From contig JABGQJ010000134.1 in assembly GCA_018648945.1 (NCBI GenBank), positions 1 through 14,151 of the forward strand: a stretch of 14,151 bases of DNA. Reading direction: 5' to 3'. Shown here in pieces: positions 5,832 through 11,973 of the stretch (positions are counted from its first letter, which is position 1; every line of letters begins with the position of its first letter). The notes beneath the pieces were generated by a model. That model made no database searches, was not told where the DNA came from, and saw only the letters and a program-made list of their open reading frames with translations. A program made the translations under genes and the position numbers. This stretch comes from Victivallales bacterium (lineage in GTDB: Bacteria; Verrucomicrobiota; Lentisphaeria; Oligosphaerales; Lenti-02).

Positions 5832-7709
5832 CTATCTCTTGTCGAGCTTGATCTCGACGTACTGAATGCGCCCCTGGAAGGCAAAGGTCTCGGGATAGTC
5901 ACCGACGCGCATTTTGGCATCCTTGCCGACACTGCATGGCTCGGCGGGCTGGCCGGGAAGGAGGCCCTTCACCTTGCCCTTGGCCACCGGCTGGCCATCG
6001 ACGCTGAGGACCACCTTCCCGTTGGCCTGGAGTTCGGCGCGAACCTGGCAGGTCCCCTCTGGCAGGGGCTGCTCCGCCTCGATGGTGGCGATCTCCTCCC
6101 AGTCGCGGCGGACCACGAAGGCGGGGCATCCGTTCTGCACAATCAGGGCATACCCCACCTTGAGCCCGCCGTGGGCGAGGATGACGCCATCCCCAGTGGT
6201 CGTGAGGTGTGCCTCTACGGTGAAGGGGCGCTTGCCTATGTTGGGGGCGGCCTTCCCCGAGACTTCCTGGTTGGGCTTGAGGTGGAACACAAGTTTCTCT
6301 TCGGGAGGCCACTTGGCACCGGGGAGAAGCAGGGGAACGGGAGTGACGACGAGGGCGGCGGAGCGTTGGCCCTCGCCTTGTTGCTGGCCGTCACCGAGAT
6401 CCGTGCGGGCTCGCTCCGCGAGCGCCAGGAGGCGTTTCACTTGCTCGGGCTGGGCTGCTGCCAGATCCCGCTTCTCAGCGATATCCTCCTGGATGTCGAA
6501 GAGCTTGGCGGGAACCACCTTGCCCTTGCGGGTCCTCCGGGAGAGGTGGAGCTTCCAGCGCCCTGAGCGGACGGCTTCCAGGTTGCGTCCCCGGTAGTAG
6601 TAGAAGGCCTCGTGGGGCGTCTTGGCATTGGCTGCCCCACGCATGAGATCCCAGATATCGCGACCGTCGAGGCGGCTGCCGGGTAGCTTCGCTTCGGCCA
6701 ACCGGGCAAAGGTGGGCAGGAGATCCATGGTGATGCACAGCTCACCGCAGACGGTTCCAGCGGGCACGTGTCCCGGCCACCAGACCAGGCAGGGCTCGCG
6801 CATGCCGCCCTCCATGGTGCTGCCCTTGTAGCCCGAGAGCGGCAGGTTGCTGCCCCCGAAACGGCTGTGCGCCCCATTGTCGCTGGTGAAAACGACCATG
6901 GTGTGCTCGGCCAAGCCCAGTTCCCGGAGTTCGTGCAGGATCTGGCCTGTGGACCAGTCGATTTCCTCCACCGCGTCGCCATAGCGACCGTTGGCGCTCT
7001 TGCCCCGGAAGGCGTCGCTCGCATGGACGGGGTTGTGGACCATGGAGTGGGGCAGATAGAGGAAGAAGGGCTGCGCTTTGTGCTTGCGAATGAACTGCAG
7101 GGCCTCCTCGGTGTAGCGCTTGGTGAGGGTGTCCTGGCCAACGGGGGCCTCGATCACGGTCTCGTTGCGCAACAGCGGCAGAGGCGGGTCGCCACGGTGG
7201 GTGACCATCATGTCGTTGCTGTAGGGAAGGCCGAAGTAGCTGTCGAAGCCCTGTCGGGTGGGCAGGAACTCACGCTGGTCGCCAAGATGCCATTTACCGA
7301 TACAGCCGGTGGCATAGCCCTTTGGCTTGAGGACTTCGGCGATGGTGACTTCCGAGGGGTTCAGGCCCTTGCGGGCGACCGGGAACAGGACACCCCCGCC
7401 CTTGGCGTTCACGTGCATGTCCACGCGTCGCGGGTAGCAACCGGTGAGCAGGCTGGCACGCGAGGGGGTGCAGACGCCACTGGTCACGTAGAAACTGGTG
7501 AAGCGTCTGCCTTCCTGGGCCATGCGGTCCAGGTTGGGCGTGCGGTGCTTGGTGGAGCCGAAGCAGCCGAGATCACCGTAGCCCATGTCGTCGCAGAAGA
7601 TGACGATGAAGTTGGGCGGACGGCCCGGAGCCGCCGCCAGAGGCATGGCCGAGGCACCAAGCAGGGCGACGGACTGCTGGAGAAAGCGGCGACGGCTGGC
7701 GGCATGCAT
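5832..7709 (-). CDS. Tat-exported type I sulfatase with C-terminal lectin-like domain
   Basis: An arylsulfatase-superfamily hydrolase that removes sulfate esters, probably from a polysaccharide, outside the cytoplasm. In the 625-aa product, SRRRFLQQSVALLGASAMPL at residues 5-24 is a twin-arginine signal. The sulfatase domain spans about 32-435: FCDDMGYGDLG at 38-48 gives the metal-binding Asp pair. VCTPSRASLLTG at 79-90 holds Cys80, which a formylglycine-generating enzyme must convert. GKWHLGD at 138-144 and FTSDNGAH at 274-281 complete the active site. Residues about 470-625 form a beta-rich extension (PFTVEAHLTTTGDGVILAHG, ending IQYVEIKLDKR) like a concanavalin A/LamG domain, probably for sugar binding. 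The ATG at 7709 is chosen for GAGG seven bases upstream and the Tat signal. The gene lies 16 bp after the GNAT gene. No maturation enzyme is encoded in the window. Confidence 0.93.
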   Translation of the reverse strand: MHAASRRRFLQQSVALLGASAMPLAAAPGRPPNFIVIFCDDMGYGDLGCFGSTKHRTPNLDRMAQEGRRFTSFYVTSGVCTPSRASLLTGCYPRRVDMHVNAKGGGVLFPVARKGLNPSEVTIAEVLKPKGYATGCIGKWHLGDQREFLPTRQGFDSYFGLPYSNDMMVTHRGDPPLPLLRNETVIEAPVGQDTLTKRYTEEALQFIRKHKAQPFFLYLPHSMVHNPVHASDAFRGKSANGRYGDAVEEIDWSTGQILHELRELGLAEHTMVVFTSDNGAHSRFGGSNLPLSGYKGSTMEGGMREPCLVWWPGHVPAGTVCGELCITMDLLPTFARLAEAKLPGSRLDGRDIWDLMRGAANAKTPHEAFYYYRGRNLEAVRSGRWKLHLSRRTRKGKVVPAKLFDIQEDIAEKRDLAAAQPEQVKRLLALAERARTDLGDGQQQGEGQRSAALVVTPVPLLLPGAKWPPEEKLVFHLKPNQEVSGKAAPNIGKRPFTVEAHLTTTGDGVILAHGGLKVGYALIVQNGCPAFVVRRDWEEIATIEAEQPLPEGTCQVRAELQANGKVVLSVDGQPVAKGKVKGLLPGQPAEPCSVGKDAKMRVGDYPETFAFQGRIQYVEIKLDKR

Positions 7710-7725
7710 GGGGATACCTCGGTGG

Positions 7726-8277
7726 TCAGTGACAGCGGCGCTCCATCCAATACTGCGGCTCGGCAGGATATTCCCGGCGGGCTTCGACCATGCCTTCCTT
7801 GGTGATCTTGAACCCCATCTTCTGGTAGAGCTGGACCGCTCGGACATTGGCGTGCTGGCACGTGAGGCGCATGATTGGGGGGCCAACGGTCTCGGCGATA
7901 TGGAGCAGGCGTTCGGTCAGAACCCGACCGGCGCTGCAGCCCTGGTAATCCTTGCGAATGCAGATGCCATAGGTGCTGCCCTGCGCCTCCTCGCCCCGCC
8001 AGCGGTACCATGCGTAGCCCGCAATCTCGCCCTCGGGCGTCTCCAGGACAAGGGTGACGCAGAAGGGACTGTCCGCCTCTTCCAGAGCCCATTTCTCGCC
8101 GTTCTCCCGAGTGAGCGGATGGGGCCAGTAGAAGCGGGGCGCGGTCGGAGGCATCGCCTCGTAGAAGTCCCCAAGTAGCGACACATCCGAGCGGCGCAGG
8201 AAGCGCATGGTCGCCTGTCTCTCGTTCCTCAGGGGCGCAGGCATCGGGGGGAACTTGTCTTTGTCTTCTTGCCGCAC
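7726..8277 (-). CDS. GNAT-family N-acetyltransferase (GTG start)
   Basis: Transfers an acetyl group from acetyl-CoA to an unidentified amine. The 183-aa product has the GNAT core: MRFLRRSDVSLLGDFYEAM at 24-42 as strand 1 and helix 1, GEIAGYAWYRW as strand 4, then IRKDYQGCSAGRVL, which fits the Q/R-x-x-G-x-A/G acetyl-CoA loop, and MRLTCQHANVRAVQLYQKMGF, the usual N-x-x-A-x-x-L-Y-x-x-x-G-F end. The GTG at 8277 is chosen because GGAG lies eight or nine bases upstream; an ATG at codon 24 would also keep the whole domain. It precedes the sulfatase gene by 16 bp and probably shares its transcript, but nothing in the sequence ties it to sulfate or sugar metabolism. Upstream lies the repeat-rich spacer. 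Confidence 0.88.
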   Translation of the reverse strand: MRQEDKDKFPPMPAPLRNERQATMRFLRRSDVSLLGDFYEAMPPTAPRFYWPHPLTRENGEKWALEEADSPFCVTLVLETPEGEIAGYAWYRWRGEEAQGSTYGICIRKDYQGCSAGRVLTERLLHIAETVGPPIMRLTCQHANVRAVQLYQKMGFKITKEGMVEARREYPAEPQYWMERRCH

Positions 8278-8319
8278 GGGTTGTCTCCGGAGTTGTGGAG
8301 AATGGGGGGGAATGATGGA

Positions 8320-8412
8320 ATGATGGAATGATGGAACACTGGGGAAGGGGAATCGGACGAATCAGTCGGATCGGACGAATCGGACAGCCCCCAGGTTCCT
8401 TCATTCCATCAT
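8320..8412. other. Long imperfect hairpin in the composite repeat
   Basis: Bases 8320-8344 and 8388-8412 are 25-base arms that are complementary at about 22 positions; the first 12 bp (ATGATGGAATGA) are perfect. The loop of 43 bases (8345-8387) holds most of the first core repeat. The fold would form in a transcript of either strand and may stop or stabilise RNA between the gpsA and GNAT units. Confidence 0.6.
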
Positions 8413-8424
8413 CTGTTGTGGAGA

Positions 8425-8453
8425 GGGGGGGGATCGTGGGTGGGGAGGGGGGG
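8425..8453 (+). other. G-quadruplex motif
   Basis: Four G-runs on the plus strand, of 8, 3, 4 and 7 guanines, are separated by loops of 5, 1 and 1 bases (8425-8432, 8438-8440, 8442-8445, 8447-8453). This meets the standard G-quadruplex pattern. It lies between the two repeat copies; minus-strand transcripts crossing it would be C-rich. Confidence 0.6.
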
Positions 8454-8561
8454 AGGAGTGGAATACTGGAATGATGGAATGATGGGGAAGGGGAATCGGA
8501 CGAATCAGTCGGATCGGACGAATCGGGCAACTCCCCCATTCCCCCATTCCATTCCCCCTCC

Positions 8562-9563
8562 CTAGGGATGCTCGGGCTTGCCGCTGCGCGCCATCAGGGC
8601 CTGTACCGCCTCGCGGGGGTCGCGTCCTTCGTAAAGGGCGGCATGGATTTGCTCGATGATCGGGGTTTCGACGTGGTGCCGCTGGGCCAATTGGTAGGCG
8701 CTCTGCGCCGTGGGAACGCCCTCGGCGACCTTGCCACCCATCTCGTCGATGACCGCCGCCAACTCGCGTCCCCGGCCGAGCTGCTCGCCCACGTGCCGGT
8801 TGCGGCTGTGCTGGCTCATGCAGGTGACGATCAGGTCGCCGACCCCGCTCAGCCCGCCGAAGGTCTCCGGCCGCCCGCCCAAGGCCGCACCCAGGCGGGC
8901 CATCTCGCGGATGCCGCGGGTCATCATGGCGGCCTTCGTGTTGTCGCCAAAGCCCATGCCGTCGCAGATGCCTGCCGCCAAGGCCAGGACGTTCTTCAGA
9001 GCGCCGCCAAGCTCGACGCCAGTGATGTCGTAGCTGCTATAGACCCTCAGGAAGTCGTTGCTGAAGGCCTCCTGAACCGCCTCGTAGATGGATGCATCGC
9101 GGGAGGCCACCACCACGGCCGTGGGGATGCCCCGCGCTACCTCCTCCGCATGGCTCGGACCGGAGAGCGCCGCATAGCGCACCCTCCCGAGAAGCTCCTC
9201 GACCACCTCGCTCATGCGCTTGAGCGAGCCGACCTCGATGCCCTTGGCCACATTGACCAGGATCGTGCCATCGGGCAGGCCGACGCGGGCCAGTTTCTCC
9301 AGCAAGCCACGCAGGTACTGAGACGGGGCGGCGAGCACGATCTGCTCGGTATCGGCCACGGCGCGACGAAGATCCTCCTCCAGCACAAAGGACTCGGGCA
9401 GCGGCTTCCCAGGCAGGTACCGGGTATTCTCCCGGCTCTCGCGCATCTCCTGGATGTACTCGGGAAAGGGGCCCCAGAGACGCACGTCGTGACCGTTTCC
9501 ATGGAGCACCAGAGCCAGGGCCGTGCCCCAGCCCCCATCGCTCAGAACCGCGATTCTGCCCAT
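8562..9563 (-). CDS. gpsA: Glycerol-3-phosphate dehydrogenase [NAD(P)+]
   Basis: Reduces dihydroxyacetone phosphate to sn-glycerol 3-phosphate for phospholipid synthesis, in the cytosol. The 333-aa length is typical. The N-terminal Rossmann fold opens IAVLSDGGWGTALALVL (residues 4-20), NVAKGIE at 104-110 carries Lys107, SGPSHAEEVARG at 134-145 is the family signature, and ELGGALKNVLALAAG at 184-198 carries the catalytic Lys190. GDNTKAA at 206-212 and LSGVGDLIVTC at 238-248 complete the substrate domain. The dinucleotide loop reads S-D-G-G-W-G instead of the usual G-A-G-S-W-G, so its first glycine is missing. AAGGGGG lies about eight bases before the ATG, and the ATG overlaps the plsY stop as TGATG. 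It is last in a nadK-plsY-gpsA run, and the product feeds the acyltransferase encoded just upstream. Confidence 0.96.
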   Translation of the reverse strand: MGRIAVLSDGGWGTALALVLHGNGHDVRLWGPFPEYIQEMRESRENTRYLPGKPLPESFVLEEDLRRAVADTEQIVLAAPSQYLRGLLEKLARVGLPDGTILVNVAKGIEVGSLKRMSEVVEELLGRVRYAALSGPSHAEEVARGIPTAVVVASRDASIYEAVQEAFSNDFLRVYSSYDITGVELGGALKNVLALAAGICDGMGFGDNTKAAMMTRGIREMARLGAALGGRPETFGGLSGVGDLIVTCMSQHSRNRHVGEQLGRGRELAAVIDEMGGKVAEGVPTAQSAYQLAQRHHVETPIIEQIHAALYEGRDPREAVQALMARSGKPEHP

Positions 9564-10183
9564 CAGCTATCCCCCTTGTGCCCAAAGCGGTGTTCGGTGC
9601 CTTCCATGAGGCGACGAATATTGGCGCGGTGGCGAACAATGATCAGGGCAGCCAGCGCCAGCAGCAGGATAAGGGTCGGGCCAAAGGTCCCCTTCTGAAT
9701 GATGTGTGCGATCGGCAGCGCCACAGCCGCCGAAAGGCTGGCGACCGACACGTACCGGGAGAGATAGAACATGCCGACCCATGCCAGCAGGCAGACGATC
9801 ACCGGCCAGAACGCCACCGCAAACAGAGCCCCGATCGTGGTCGCGACCCCCTTGCCACCACGGAACTTGATCCAACAACAGAACACATGCCCGCAAACGG
9901 CGGCCGCGGCCGCCAGCAACTGGGCAAGCTCAACGGTCGCGCTTCCCCCCTCGACCCACTGGCCGCACAGGAGAACCGGAACCAGCCCCTTGAGGAAGTC
10001 CAGGGCAAAGCAAGAGTAGCCCCAGTCACGTCCCAGAATCCGGCGCACGTTCGTCGCGCCGATATTGCCGCTGCCGTGACGGCGGATGTCCAGGCCGTTG
10101 AATTTGCCGATCAGCAGGCCCCACGGAATGCTCCCCGCCAGATAAGCGAACACAATCACCCAAAGCGCAGTCCCGAAGGTCAT
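9563..10183 (-). CDS. plsY: Glycerol-3-phosphate acyltransferase PlsY
   Basis: An integral membrane enzyme that transfers an acyl chain from acyl phosphate to glycerol 3-phosphate, giving lysophosphatidate. The 206-aa product has five or so hydrophobic segments and the PlsY motifs in order: AYLAGSIPWGLLIGK at 13-27, GSGNIGATNVRRILGR at 37-52, ALDFLKGLVPVLL at 60-72, GHVFCCWIKFRGGKGVAT at 98-115 (the acyl-phosphate/G3P loop), and RHRANIRRLMEGTEHRFG at 184-201. The ATG at 10183 is chosen for AGGAG seven bases upstream and because motif 1 begins directly; the frame is open for 40 more codons but they add only polar sequence. It follows nadK by 38 bp, and its TGA shares one base with the gpsA ATG, so the two are translationally coupled. 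Confidence 0.96.
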   Translation of the reverse strand: MTFGTALWVIVFAYLAGSIPWGLLIGKFNGLDIRRHGSGNIGATNVRRILGRDWGYSCFALDFLKGLVPVLLCGQWVEGGSATVELAQLLAAAAAVCGHVFCCWIKFRGGKGVATTIGALFAVAFWPVIVCLLAWVGMFYLSRYVSVASLSAAVALPIAHIIQKGTFGPTLILLLALAALIIVRHRANIRRLMEGTEHRFGHKGDS

Positions 10184-10221
10184 CCACAGTCTCCTGTTTT
10201 CCAACTGGCACGCCAGCTGGG

Positions 10222-10971
10222 TCAGACACCATTCTCCCGCAGACCGTAGCACTCGCGACATCGGAAGATGTCCAGCCCCAGAATCACGGTCTGTTGTTCG
10301 CACTGGGAGAACGTCACCACGTCTCCCTCGTCCAGATCCAGCCTGGCTGGATCATTGTCCGCCACCAACACTGCAGGCCCGCGAATGACCTCCGCCCGGA
10401 TGACCGTGTCGTTGCGGACGATGATGTGGTCGACCGGGTCCGAGCAGTTGTTGAAGGCCAAGCCAATCCCCACCCGGAACAGGCTGTGGGTGATGTTCCG
10501 GAAGTACCCGGTACTCCCGAAGGGCGTGGCCACGACCAGACCGTCGCCGACAATCTGCCCCTTGTACAACTCGTCGTCCAGCCACAGGCGGTAGCGCACG
10601 GCGCTGGACACGATGCTCTTGCTGATGAACAGATCGTTCAGCCCCACCAATTCGCGCCCATCGCCCGTTCTGGCCACCAGTTTGCCGATCCGGTCCTCGC
10701 GAAGCTCGCCTCTGGTGAGCAGCTCAAGCACGCGCTCGTTGGGGTGTTCGGGGCATTTCGGGTTCATGCGCCGATCCCGCAACGGACACTTGGGGACGCC
10801 CGGGTAGTCGCGCTCCGCCCCGAGCAACGAGCCGTCGCCGCCGTGGCTAATCACCACGTCGGGATGCTCGTTGTCGACCACGATGGGAAAGCCCCGCAAG
10901 AGGGCCCGCAGATCATCCAGGTGGCGGCCGCGGATGGCGGCGTGAATAGGTTGTGCTGGGGTGGCAGGCAC
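10222..10971 (-). CDS. nadK: NAD(+) kinase, short cysteine-containing variant (GTG start)
   Basis: Phosphorylates NAD to NADP using ATP or polyphosphate. The 249-aa product keeps the family core: DVVISHGGDGSLLGAE at 38-53 with the G-G-D-G catalytic loop at 44-47, LNDLFISK at 111-118 (usually N-E), and GDGLVVATPFGSTGYFRN at 142-159, which binds NAD. It is shorter than the usual 280-300 aa because the first Rossmann strand and helix are reduced. Cysteines stand out: C62, C73 and H76 shortly after the G-G-D-G helix, and C238-x2-C241 at the C-terminus, a possible zinc site. The GTG at 10971 is the first usable start after an in-frame stop; no clear Shine-Dalgarno site precedes it. It heads the operon with plsY and gpsA. 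A diacylglycerol-kinase-like role is less likely given the G-S-T-G-Y motif. Confidence 0.85.
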   Translation of the reverse strand: MPATPAQPIHAAIRGRHLDDLRALLRGFPIVVDNEHPDVVISHGGDGSLLGAERDYPGVPKCPLRDRRMNPKCPEHPNERVLELLTRGELREDRIGKLVARTGDGRELVGLNDLFISKSIVSSAVRYRLWLDDELYKGQIVGDGLVVATPFGSTGYFRNITHSLFRVGIGLAFNNCSDPVDHIIVRNDTVIRAEVIRGPAVLVADNDPARLDLDEGDVVTFSQCEQQTVILGLDIFRCRECYGLRENGV

Positions 10972-11024
10972 CGAATTTCTGACCCATCTGAGGCCCGCCA
11001 GAGGGAGGGCATAGATACTCTCTG

Positions 11025-11030
11025 ATCATA
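11025..11030 (-). promoter_or_regulatory. Candidate -10 box for the nadK-plsY-gpsA operon
   Basis: TATGAT on the minus strand matches the TATAAT consensus at 5/6. Transcription would start near 11018, giving a leader of about 47 nt before the GTG. No convincing -35 hexamer lies 16-18 bases upstream, so an activator or an alternative sigma factor may be needed, if it is a promoter at all. Confidence 0.33.
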
Positions 11031-11077
11031 CCGGGGGACGCGCTCGTAGGATAGCGCCACAGCCCTCGGAAAGCAAC

Positions 11078-11125
11078 GCTCGCTTTGCCCGACTGCGAAG
11101 ACTTGCACTGAGGGGCAAAGCGAGC
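11078..11125. repeat. Perfect 13-bp inverted repeat in a divergent intergenic region
   Basis: GCTCGCTTTGCCC (11078-11090) and GGGCAAAGCGAGC (11113-11125) are exact reverse complements around a 22-base spacer. The element lies between the divergent nadK and SGNH hydrolase genes, 43 bases before the latter's ATG. Neither strand has a U-tract after the stem, so an operator or a 5'-UTR stem-loop fits better than a terminator. The remainder of the 197-bp gap 10972-11168 shows only the -10 candidate. Confidence 0.75.
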
Positions 11126-11168
11126 AAACTATGGGAAGGCAGAACACATCGTGTCACGAGGTGCAAAC

Positions 11169-11903
11169 ATGCGAGCTTGGGTTACGGGGTGGATCATGGC
11201 AGGGATGGCACTGACTACACACGGCGAAGCGAAGGAACCCGTTGCCGACGGCCGACCGACGGTGGTCGCCCTCGGCAGCTCCACCACCGCCCGCCGCAAT
11301 GGGATCAAGCAGGTCTACGAACAGCGGCTGGCAACGCTCTTTCCTCAGGTCCGCATGGTCAATGCCGGCGTGCCCGGCGACACGACCGAGCGGGCTCGCG
11401 CCCGTTTCGAGCGCGACGTCCTGGCCCATCACCCGAACCTGGTCATCATCCAACTCGGGGCCAACGACTCTGCCATCGACGTCTGGAAGAACGCCACCAA
11501 ACCCCGCGTCAGCCCCGAACGCTACGAGGAGAATCTCCGCCACTTCATCGCCGAACTGCGGCAGCGCAACTGCCAGGTCATCCTGATGACTGCGGGTATG
11601 TTCCGCTGGACGGACAAACTGCGCGCCATGTACGGCAAGCCACCCTATCAGCCCGACCAGCCCGACGGCTTCTGCGTCACTCTACGCCCCTACGCCGACA
11701 TTGTTCGCCGCCTGGCTGCCAAGGAGAAGCTCCCCTTGGTGGACATCCTCGCCGCCCATGAGCAGTACGACGCCAAGCCCGGCCAGTCGGCGGATGCCCT
11801 TTTCCTCGACGGCATGCACCCCAACGACGAAGGCCACGCGCTGGTTGCCCAGCTCCTCGCTCCCGTCGTGCGCAAGGCTCTCCGCCTGCCTGCCGAGGAC
11901 TGA
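11169..11903 (+). CDS. Exported SGNH/GDSL-family hydrolase
   Basis: A serine esterase or deacetylase, probably acting on acylated sugars outside the cytoplasm. The 244-aa product opens with a short signal peptide (MRAWVTGWIMAGMALTTHGEA). The four SGNH blocks are visible: VALGSSTT at 33-40 with nucleophile Ser38, NAGVPGDTT at 65-73 with the oxyanion Gly70, QLGANDS at 95-101 with Asn99, and FLDGMHPND at 212-220 with the Asp214/His217 pair. Block I reads G-S-S rather than G-D-S. The ATG at 11169 is chosen because GAGG lies seven or eight bases upstream; a GTG at 11151 is in frame but less well placed and would spoil the signal peptide. It is followed after 70 bp by the DUF4038 gene on the same strand, and the pair may be an operon. 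The substrate is not known. Confidence 0.88.
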   Translation: MRAWVTGWIMAGMALTTHGEAKEPVADGRPTVVALGSSTTARRNGIKQVYEQRLATLFPQVRMVNAGVPGDTTERARARFERDVLAHHPNLVIIQLGANDSAIDVWKNATKPRVSPERYEENLRHFIAELRQRNCQVILMTAGMFRWTDKLRAMYGKPPYQPDQPDGFCVTLRPYADIVRRLAAKEKLPLVDILAAHEQYDAKPGQSADALFLDGMHPNDEGHALVAQLLAPVVRKALRLPAED

Positions 11904-11973
11904 TTCGACCGACAAGGGCGCCCCTTCCCGTGGCCGAACGGCGGGGGGAGCGGCAGCAAACACGGAGACCCCG

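Larger units (their letters stand above)
8301..8561. repeat. Composite intergenic repeat with two identical 43-bp cores
   Basis: The 284-bp gap between gpsA and the GNAT gene is non-coding and built of repeats. The 8-mer ATGATGGA occurs three times in tandem (8312-8335), with related AATGATGG units at 8470-8485. Two identical 43-bp copies lie at 8341-8383 and 8484-8526, 143 bp apart, each containing ATCGGACGAATC twice. Each core is followed by a pyrimidine-rich stretch partly complementary to the purine-rich stretch before it. Low-complexity units like these recur, as I recall, between genes in PVC-type genomes. No ORF with a plausible protein is present. Confidence 0.8.

Noticed and set aside
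6768..7805. Plus-strand open frame of about 345 codons across the sulfatase gene
   Set aside because: It is a mirror of the sulfatase reading frame with no recognisable domain or ribosome site.
7710..7886. Extended N-terminus for the sulfatase
   Set aside because: The 59 extra codons overlap the GNAT gene and would bury the Tat signal; the ATG at 7709 has a good ribosome site.
7484..8539. Minus-strand frame whose N-terminus is rich in Ser, Pro, His and Ile repeats
   Set aside because: The repeats are translations of the non-coding composite repeat, and the rest overlaps the GNAT and sulfatase genes in another frame.
8301..8561. CRISPR array
   Set aside because: There are only two core copies, no evenly spaced unique spacers, and no cas gene nearby.
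10972..11147. Short minus-strand protein starting near 11147
   Set aside because: The frame runs out of phase into nadK, has no ribosome site and crosses the inverted repeat and the -10 candidate.
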